The notes below the pieces were generated by a model. The model did no database searches, was not told the DNA's origin, and worked only from the letters and a program-made list of their open reading frames with translations. Positions 1 through 5,016 of a DNA stretch of 5,016 nt are shown here, piece after piece. Position numbers and translations under genes: made by a program. Source of the DNA: Wenzhouxiangella sp. (lineage in GTDB: Bacteria; Pseudomonadota; Gammaproteobacteria; Xanthomonadales; Wenzhouxiangellaceae); NCBI GenBank assembly GCA_007123575.1, contig SKKV01000013.1, positions 1 to 5,016 on the forward strand. The letters run 5' to 3'. Position 1 is the stretch's first letter; every line of letters begins with the position of its first letter.

Positions 1-184
<184 letters not shown>

Positions 185-191
<7 letters not shown>

Positions 192-1153
192 TTAAATTCC
201 TTCTTGCCCTGCTGCTGGCGCTGCCGGGGGCAGCTTCAGCGCAAACCATCTACAGCTACACCGACGAGCGCGGGATTACCCATTTCACCGATCGCAAGCC
301 CGACACCGGTGTCGAGGTGCGGGTGCAGCGGGCCACGCGCGAGCCGGAGGCCTTCCTGGATGTGCGGCGGACCGGGCCGGACGAGGCGCCGGTGTGGTGG
401 TTTCGCAATCGAACGCAGGGTCCACTGAGCGTGCGTCTTGCGCTGGCCGAGGCGGAAAACGTGGTCAGCGAGCCGGAGCTGCCGGGTGTGTTTGTACTCG
501 AGGGCGGGGTCGAGCGCGAGCTGGTGACTATTGGTGCGCTGGAACCGCACCGCTCCTGGCGCTACCAGCTGCAGACCGAAACCGTGCCCGGCCGGGCGGG
601 TGCAAGACATGATCCTGATCAACCCTATCGCCTGCCGCTGCCGCCCGAGGGCGAGTTTCGCGTTGGCCAGGCCTTTGGTGGCGAGTTCAGCCACAACGAA
701 CCGGGCAGCTATTACGCCGTCGATATCAGCATGCCGATCGGCACGCCCATCCACGCCGCGCGCTCAGGTACGGTGATGGACAAGGCGCGCTGGTTCAGCG
801 GTTCGGGCACCCGGCGCGAGTATCACGGACAGCGGGCCAATTTCGTCCGCATCCTGCACGAGGACGGCAGCATGGCCGTCTATGCCCATCTCGACTACAA
901 CGGCGTGCTGGTTCGGCCGGGACAGCCGGTGCGGCGCGGTCAGGTGATTGGCCGTTCCGGCAACACCGGCTTTTCAACTGGCCCGCACCTGCATTTCGTC
1001 ATCCAGGTCAACCGCGACATGGAACTGGTTTCGGTGCCGTTCGAGTTCGAGGCGGCCGACGGCGCGGCCTTTACACCGCGCGCCGGCCAGATGCTGGCAG
1101 GGCCAGCTATTCGCCCGAACAGTCGGCCAGCTGCGCGCGTGCCAGGCGGCTGA
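185..1153 (+). CDS. Exported M23-family metallopeptidase with N-terminal DUF4124 domain
   Basis: A 322-residue protein. Residues 1-19 form a signal peptide (basic K4, hydrophobic core, AASA cleavage site), so it acts in the periplasm or outside. Residues about 20-60 fit DUF4124, with YSYTDERGITHFTDRKP at 23-39. Residues about 60-155 are an unassigned, probably beta-rich linker. Residues about 158-276 are an M23/LytM (lysostaphin-like) domain. Candidate zinc ligands are H170 (in FSH), D180 (in YAVDI) and H270 in the PHLH motif; H235 (YAHLDYNG) and H268 are the expected catalytic histidines. M23 enzymes cut peptide cross-links of peptidoglycan, so a cell-wall endopeptidase role is inferred; the substrate is unknown. 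The ATG at 185 overlaps the sdaA stop, with a modest GGTGA at 170-174 ten bases upstream. The last 15 codons overlap the convergent LRR gene, and the tail after residue 300 is Pro/Arg/Ala-rich and lies outside the fold. Confidence 0.88.
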
Positions 1154-2975
1154 GGCTGAAGTCGCCGCTGCCGTATTCCGGCAGCTCGCTGTCGAACCAG
1201 GCATGGCCCGACAGGTCGTTATCGAACTGCAGGGTCAGGCTGCCCCACTGCATAACATCGATCTCACTGCCGTCAAAATCGGTGCCGAAGCGGGTGCCCG
1301 TTGGCATCAGCAGATTGTCGACGAACAAGGTCTGGCCGTCGAACACGGCATCGCCGGTCATCCAGGCTTGGAAGTTGCCGCTGGACTCCGGCACGTGGGT
1401 AAACCAGTAGACGACGCCGCGACCGTCTTCATTGACTTCGACGATCAGGCCCTCGCCCACCTGCTCGGGGTTGAACCAGGCACCGGAGATCCACTGTTGA
1501 TCGACCTGGTTGTCGCAGCGGCTGCCGGCCAGGCGGGTCAGCGATGTCAGCCGGTCACTGCGCGAATGGTGGTCGTTGAGCACGAGGCCGGTAATGCTGC
1601 CCGCCGCCGGCCACGCCAGGCTGTAGGCCGTGTGCAGGTCGTTCTCGGCGGTGGCATGGACGGTCAGTCGAAGATCGACTGGGTTGGCACGCGGCCCGGC
1701 GATGCCTTGGCCGAACTGGCCTGAAGTGGCGTACATGGGGGTCAGGGTCGCGGCCGCAGAGCGCGGGTCAACCACGCTGAAAAACCAGGCCTGATCCCCG
1801 GCAGCCACCGCCTGCTGTGGCGGAAACGTGAACCAGTAAACCAGCAGGCTGCCGTTTTCCAGCAGCATCTTGGAATAGCCTTCGCCAGCGCGCTCTGGCA
1901 GGTACCAGGAGCCGCTGATTTCCGGGCTCAGGGCCTGGACTTCGCCCTGGCATGCGATAAAGCTGCCGCCATGGTGTCCTTGGCCAATCAGTTCCTCAAA
2001 GCCGGCCTCTGTGGCGTCGAAATTGTTCCAGCACAGGTCCAGGCGATCCTGGCCAGTAAAGATGGCGCGGCCCGTGGCCGGGGCAAATGTCAGGTCGAAC
2101 AAGCGATCGGGCAGGATGCCGGAAAACTGGTTGTCGGCCAAATTCAGGCCGACCACACCGTCCTGGCGCATGGCCTCCACCGCCGGTGCAATCGAACCCT
2201 CAAGCTGGTTGGCTTCCAGATTCAGCCGGCGCAGATTGGCCTGGCCCAGCCAGTCCGGCAGCTCGCCGCTCAGCGCATTGTTCGACAGGTCCAGTTCTTC
2301 CAGTGCGGTCAAAGTGGAGAGGGTTTCCGGGAGCGGTCCCGTCAGCTGGGTGGTTGACAAGCCCAGGCGCTTGAGATCAGTCATGGCCGACCATTCCGGT
2401 GGCGGAGCCACGCCCAACGGGTTGCGGTCAAGCAAGAGCGAACGCAGCGGCAGCATTGACCAGGAAACGGGCAGCGGGCCATTGATCTGGTTGCTGTCCA
2501 AGTACAGGTCTAGCGGTCGGGAGCTGACTGGAAGGACCAATTCGGGTGGGGCACCGGACAAGCGATTCTCGCCCAGGTCGATGACCAGCACGCCACCGAC
2601 GCCGAAGTCTTCGTTGGCCGCCAGCCCCTGGATCAGCTCGGTCGGGACCTGTCCAGCCAGGGCATTGCCGCGCAGATTCAGGCGGTTGAGGGCCTCAAGC
2701 TCGGCCAGCGATGCCGGCAGGCTGCCGTTGAGGCGGTTCCAGTCCAGATCCAGCGCCCGCACCTGCTCGACCCCTGTACTGCTGACCCGGCACTGCACGC
2801 CGTGCCAGTCGCACAGGCTCTCGGCTTCCAGCCAGCCGTTACGCTGGGCCCAGTTGTCGCCGTCGGTGGCGTGGTACAGCTCGGTCAGAATTTCCCGGTC
2901 GTTGGCGAATGCCGTCATCGCCATAGCCAGGGCCACGGCCGCCACGGGCGCGAGAAAAATTGCTCGAAATTTCAT
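1107..2975 (-). CDS. Exported leucine-rich-repeat protein with two tandem C-terminal GxW/GEG/VYWFT modules
   Basis: A 622-residue protein (624 if started at 2981). Residues 1-24 are a signal peptide ending AFA. Residues about 25-65 resemble the plant-type LRR N-cap (DNW...CDWHGVQC; C55 and C62). Residues about 69-295 hold about nine leucine-rich repeats of the LxLxxNxLxGxLP type, e.g. LEELDLSNNALSGELPDWLG, closed by a degenerate DRLDLCWNNF segment. Two related modules follow. Module 1 starts SGSWYLPERAGEG and contains VYWFT, QAW, LTRLA and C487. Module 2 starts SGAWFNPEQVGEG and contains VYWFT, QAW, LSRLA and C619. The protein has six cysteines (55, 62, 315, 342, 487, 619), an even number that fits disulfides outside the cytoplasm. 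No catalytic motif or membrane anchor is visible. Binding or surface interaction is a guess from the LRRs; the specific function is unknown. The start at 2975 is chosen because GGAG sits 7 nt upstream. It is divergent from prfC and convergent with the peptidase gene. Confidence 0.85.
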   Translation of the reverse strand: MKFRAIFLAPVAAVALAMAMTAFANDREILTELYHATDGDNWAQRNGWLEAESLCDWHGVQCRVSSTGVEQVRALDLDWNRLNGSLPASLAELEALNRLNLRGNALAGQVPTELIQGLAANEDFGVGGVLVIDLGENRLSGAPPELVLPVSSRPLDLYLDSNQINGPLPVSWSMLPLRSLLLDRNPLGVAPPPEWSAMTDLKRLGLSTTQLTGPLPETLSTLTALEELDLSNNALSGELPDWLGQANLRRLNLEANQLEGSIAPAVEAMRQDGVVGLNLADNQFSGILPDRLFDLTFAPATGRAIFTGQDRLDLCWNNFDATEAGFEELIGQGHHGGSFIACQGEVQALSPEISGSWYLPERAGEGYSKMLLENGSLLVYWFTFPPQQAVAAGDQAWFFSVVDPRSAAATLTPMYATSGQFGQGIAGPRANPVDLRLTVHATAENDLHTAYSLAWPAAGSITGLVLNDHHSRSDRLTSLTRLAGSRCDNQVDQQWISGAWFNPEQVGEGLIVEVNEDGRGVVYWFTHVPESSGNFQAWMTGDAVFDGQTLFVDNLLMPTGTRFGTDFDGSEIDVMQWGSLTLQFDNDLSGHAWFDSELPEYGSGDFSLSRLARAQLADCSGE

Positions 2976-2982
2976 CAGCATG

Positions 2983-2986
2983 CTCC
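2983..2986 (-). promoter_or_regulatory. Ribosome binding site (GGAG) that decides the LRR gene start
   Basis: On the - strand GGAG occupies 2986-2983. It lies only 1 nt before the outer ATG (2981-2979) but 7 nt before the inner ATG (2975-2973). The inner start therefore has normal Shine-Dalgarno spacing and gives the signal peptide MKFRAIFLAPVAAVALAMA. The difference is two residues. Confidence 0.6.
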
Positions 2987-3090
2987 GGTTGAGTTACGTT
3001 CCCCAACCGTAAGACTAGCATGGCTTGCGGACCAGGCATTTTTCAGGCTCCAACTTGCCGGACTGGCGGGTTCGAGTTCGTCTGCTGCGC

Positions 3091-3096
3091 TACAAT
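3091..3096 (+). promoter_or_regulatory. Candidate -10 element of the prfC promoter
   Basis: TACAAT on the + strand, flanked by GCGC on both sides, lies 38 nt before the prfC ATG in the divergent intergenic region. It would give a leader of roughly 30 nt. No convincing -35 hexamer is seen at 16-18 nt spacing, so this rests on the -10 match and its position only. Confidence 0.35.
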
Positions 3097-3134
3097 GCGC
3101 GGTTTTCCGCGACAACAGCGCCGACGATCGTGCC

Positions 3135-4733
3135 ATGCCCAGACTTGCCGATGAAATTGCCCGCCGCCGTACCTTTGCGATCATTTCGCATCCGGATGCG
3201 GGCAAGACCACGCTGACCGAAAAGTTTCTGCTGTTTGGCGGCGCGATTCAGCTGGCCGGTTCGGTGAAGTCGCGCAAGGCTTCGCGCCATGCCACCTCCG
3301 ACTGGATGGAGATGGAAAAAGAGCGCGGCATCTCGATTACCTCTTCGGTGATGCAGTTTCCCTACAAGGAGCGGGTGGTCAACCTGCTCGACACGCCCGG
3401 TCACGCCGACTTCTCCGAAGACACCTACCGCGTGCTGACCGCGGTCGACTCGGCCCTGATGGTGATTGACTGCGCCAAGGGCGTGGAGGAGCGCACGATC
3501 AAGCTGATGGAAGTCTGCCGTCTGCGAACCACGCCGATTTTTACCTTTATCAACAAGCTGGACCGCGAGGGGCGCGAACCGATCGAGCTGCTTGACGAGG
3601 TTGAAGACGTGCTCGGTATCGAGTGCGCGCCGGTGACCTGGCCGATTGGCATGGGGCGGCGTCTGAAAGGCATTTACCATCTGATTCGTGACGAAATCCA
3701 TCTCTACGAGGCCGGCAAGAACTACATGCGCCAGGAGCCGAGGATCATCCCGGGCCTGGACAGCGCCGAGGCGGACGAAGCCCTGGGTGCGATGGCGGCC
3801 GAGCTCCGGGACGAGATCGAGCTGGTCAAGGGCGCCAGTCACGATTTTGACCTGTCCCGGTACCTCAAGGGAGAGCAGACGCCGGTGTTTTTCGGTTCGG
3901 CGCTGAACAACTTCGGGGTGATCCCGCTGCTGGATGAGTTCGTCGAACATGCGCCCAGGCCGCAGCCCCGGGCTACCCTGGGTCGGACCGTGCAGCCGGA
4001 AGAAGACAAACTGACCGGCTTCGTATTCAAGGTCCAGGCGAACATGGACCCGGCCCATCGTGATCGGATGGCGTTCATGCGCGTTTGCTCCGGCGTATTT
4101 GAAAAGGGCATGAAGCTGCATCACGTCCGCGCCGGCAAGGAGCAGCGCACCCACGGTGCGCTGACCTTCATGGCCGATGAGCGGGCGGCGGCCGAATACG
4201 CCTATCCGGGGGACATCGTGGGCCTGCACAACCACGGCACCATCGGCATTGGCGATACCTTTACCGAGGGCGAGAGCCTGCAGTTTGCCGGTATTCCCAG
4301 TTTTGCCCCGGAGCTGTTTCGGCGCGTGCGCCTGCGCGATCCGCTCAAGCTCAAGGCCCTGACCAAGGGCCTGACCCAGCTGTCGGAGGAGGGCGCGACC
4401 CAGTTTTTCAAGCCGCTGATGGGCAATGACCTGGTTCTGGGCGCGGTGGGCTTGCTGCAGTTCGACGTGGTCGCCTACCGGCTCAAGGCCGAGTACAACG
4501 TCGAGGCCTTGTTCGAGGCGGTCAACGTGGCCACCTGCCGCTGGGTGAGCTGCGATGACGAAAAGACGCTCGACAAGTTCCGGGCCAAGAACGAGTTCAA
4601 CCTGGCCGAGGACGGCGGAGGTCAGCTGGTCTACCTGGCGCCGACCCGGGTCAACCTGCAGCTTGCCCAGGAGCGCCACCCGGAAATCACCTTCCGCGCC
4701 ACCCGCGAAGTCAGCGTTTACGTCGCCACCTAG
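3135..4733 (+). CDS. prfC: Peptide chain release factor 3 (RF3), translational GTPase
   Basis: A 532-residue protein, close to the roughly 529 residues of E. coli RF3, so full length. RF3 is a cytoplasmic GTPase that removes RF1/RF2 from the ribosome after peptide release. All G motifs are intact: G1 SHPDAGKTT (18-26), G2 ERGISIT (63-69), G3 DTPGH (86-90), G4 NKLD (140-143) and G5 GSALNNFG (254-261). The stretch between G1 and G2 (SVKSRKASRHATSDWMEMEK) is typical of RF3 and separates it from EF-G and LepA. Domain II starts near residue 292 (KLTGFVFKVQANMDPAHRDR) and domain III carries LKALTKGLTQLSEEGATQFF (406-425) and LLQFDVVAYRL (440-450). The reading frame stays open for 111 codons upstream, but there is no in-frame start codon between 3090 and 3135 and the MPRLADEIARRRTFAIISHP start matches the family. 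No Shine-Dalgarno is visible before this ATG. It appears to be a single-gene unit. Confidence 0.97.
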   Translation: MPRLADEIARRRTFAIISHPDAGKTTLTEKFLLFGGAIQLAGSVKSRKASRHATSDWMEMEKERGISITSSVMQFPYKERVVNLLDTPGHADFSEDTYRVLTAVDSALMVIDCAKGVEERTIKLMEVCRLRTTPIFTFINKLDREGREPIELLDEVEDVLGIECAPVTWPIGMGRRLKGIYHLIRDEIHLYEAGKNYMRQEPRIIPGLDSAEADEALGAMAAELRDEIELVKGASHDFDLSRYLKGEQTPVFFGSALNNFGVIPLLDEFVEHAPRPQPRATLGRTVQPEEDKLTGFVFKVQANMDPAHRDRMAFMRVCSGVFEKGMKLHHVRAGKEQRTHGALTFMADERAAAEYAYPGDIVGLHNHGTIGIGDTFTEGESLQFAGIPSFAPELFRRVRLRDPLKLKALTKGLTQLSEEGATQFFKPLMGNDLVLGAVGLLQFDVVAYRLKAEYNVEALFEAVNVATCRWVSCDDEKTLDKFRAKNEFNLAEDGGGQLVYLAPTRVNLQLAQERHPEITFRATREVSVYVAT

Positions 4734-4765
4734 TGGTCCTTCAACCTGATGTCAGGATTCAGCGT

Positions 4766-4789
4766 TCCTGTGGCGCTTCGCTGCAAGGC
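4766..4789 (+). repeat. 24-nt inverted repeat, left arm
   Basis: It begins TCCTGTGGCGCT and matches the reverse complement of 4899-4922 at 22 of 24 positions. It overlaps the first 7 nt of the 51-nt repeat copy 1, so on this side the two repeat types are joined. Confidence 0.75.
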
Positions 4790-4833
4790 GCGCCGCGCAG
4801 GGAATGGCCGTCGCCCTTGCCAAGCGGCGGAAC
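4783..4833 (+). repeat. 51-nt intergenic repeat, copy 1 (forward)
   Basis: This segment begins GCAAGGCGCG and has the core AATGGCCGTCGCCCTT, ending CGGAAC. It matches the reverse complement of 4960-5010 at 44 of 51 positions without gaps, by manual alignment; the core 4802-4818 is identical in both copies. Probably a member of a dispersed intergenic family, though only two copies are visible here. Confidence 0.8.
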
Positions 4834-4850
4834 ACGGGCAACGGCACTCC

Positions 4851-4888
4851 GGCTTCGCTTTTTCGAGCAAGCTCGAAACCGCAAAGCC
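4851..4888. repeat. Compact imperfect hairpin
   Basis: Two 18-nt arms, 4851-4868 and 4871-4888, are complementary at 15 of 18 positions around a two-base AA centre. The inner part TTTCGAGC-AA-GCTCGAAA (4861-4878) is perfect, giving at least a 7-bp stem with a CAAG tetraloop. A further GGCAACG/CGTTGCC pair (4837-4843 with 4891-4897) could extend the base of the structure. It lies between the two 24-nt arms. No T-run follows on the + strand. Confidence 0.7.
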
Positions 4889-4898
4889 TGCGTTGCCT

Positions 4899-4922
4899 GC
4901 CCTGCAGCGGAGCGCCACAGGA
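4899..4922 (-). repeat. 24-nt inverted repeat, right arm
   Basis: This is the partner of 4766-4789 (22/24), ending AGCGCCACAGGA on the + strand. Here it is separated from the inverted 51-nt repeat by 37 nt and lies on its other side compared with the left arm, so the order of the pieces is rearranged. Confidence 0.75.
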
Positions 4923-4959
4923 GCGCCCGAAGGGTTGGCCTGTCAGCGTCCATGGCTGC

Positions 4960-5010
4960 GTTCCGGCTCTTGTGAAGGGCGACGGCCATTCACTGCGAGC
5001 CGCGCCTTGC
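4960..5010 (-). repeat. 51-nt intergenic repeat, copy 2 (inverted)
   Basis: This is the inverted partner of 4783-4833. Read on the - strand it begins GCAAGGCGCG at 5010 and ends CGGAAC at 4960, with seven mismatches to copy 1. The centre-to-centre distance is about 177 nt, so the pair could fold in RNA or DNA as a long stem with a large loop. Confidence 0.8.
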
Positions 5011-5016
5011 CCTGAA

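Larger units (their letters stand above)
4734..5016. other. Intergenic repeat-rich tail with no convincing gene
   Basis: From the prfC stop to the window end there are 283 bases with no recognisable protein. Short open frames exist on both strands but they cross the inverted repeats and show no family motif or ribosome binding site. The sequence holds several interlocking inverted repeats, listed separately. No hairpin followed by a T-run is seen on the + strand, so prfC has no obvious intrinsic terminator here; a small CCTGA/TCAGG inverted repeat at 4745-4756 has no T-tract. Confidence 0.7.

Noticed and set aside
948..1724. 258-codon + strand frame spanning the peptidase end and the LRR gene
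   Set aside because: It overlaps two well-supported genes in other frames, has no ribosome binding site and shows no known domain.
2011..3012. 333-codon + strand open frame opposite the LRR gene
   Set aside because: Ser/Arg-rich composition without family motifs, while the - strand frame has a signal peptide and regular LRRs.
2987..3090. Promoter for the LRR gene on the - strand
   Set aside because: A TAGTCT-like -10 can be picked out, but no -35 at acceptable spacing supports it.
2802..3134. 111-codon in-frame upstream extension of prfC
   Set aside because: It runs antisense into the LRR gene and through the promoter region. RF3 proteins start at the equivalent of the ATG at 3135, and there is no start codon between 3090 and 3135 in this frame.
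3090..4679. 529-codon open frame on the - strand, fully antisense to prfC
   Set aside because: It mirrors a clearly conserved RF3 gene, has no recognisable motif, and is what high-GC codon use produces on the opposite strand.
4745..4756. CCTGA/TCAGG palindrome just after prfC as a terminator or operator
   Set aside because: Only a 4-5 bp stem and no T-tract; easily expected by chance.
4851..4888. Intrinsic terminator for prfC
   Set aside because: The hairpin is convincing, but no T-run follows on the + strand and it lies over 100 nt past the stop.
4766..4922. A complete MITE with terminal inverted repeats
   Set aside because: The inverted ends are good, but no target-site duplication flanks them and one end continues into another repeat type, so a discrete element boundary is not supported.
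4733..5015. Short open frames on both strands in the tail (62-88 codons)
   Set aside because: They run straight through inverted repeats, have no SD or family motif, and overlap each other.

Overview
The window is GC-rich chromosomal DNA from what looks like a gammaproteobacterium, possibly of the Wenzhouxiangella/Xanthomonadales/Chromatiales area. That placement is an inference from protein style (a DUF4124-M23 fusion, and an exported LRR protein with repeated GxW...GEG...VYWFT modules), not a database result. It holds four protein genes and a repeat-rich intergenic tail. Most of it is ordinary chromosome. I found no CRISPR array, tRNA, rRNA, transposase or defence cassette.

Left part (1-1153, + strand): the last 62 codons of an iron-sulfur L-serine dehydratase (SdaA type) overlap by 7 nt the start of an exported M23-family peptidase with an N-terminal DUF4124 domain. 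The overlap suggests one transcript. The ATG of the peptidase overlaps the codon for the functionally important C-terminal cysteine of SdaA.

Middle (1107-2975, - strand): a large secreted protein made of a signal peptide, a plant-type LRR N-cap, about nine LxGxxP leucine-rich repeats and two tandem copies of a C-terminal beta-rich module. It converges on the peptidase gene and overlaps it tail to tail by 47 nt of coding sequence, leaving no room for a terminator between them. A well-spaced GGAG supports the second of two nearby ATGs as its start.

Right part (2976-5016): a short divergent intergenic region with a candidate promoter leads to prfC, encoding full-length peptide chain release factor 3 with all GTPase motifs intact. 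After prfC, 283 bases to the window end hold no convincing gene. They are packed with inverted repeats: a 51-nt unit present in both orientations (44/51 identical), a 24-nt inverted pair (22/24) and a compact 38-nt hairpin. This looks like a dispersed intergenic repeat family and is the least explained part of the window.

The genes do not form one pathway. They are a serine catabolic enzyme coupled to a cell-wall peptidase, an exported protein of unknown partner, and a translation termination factor.
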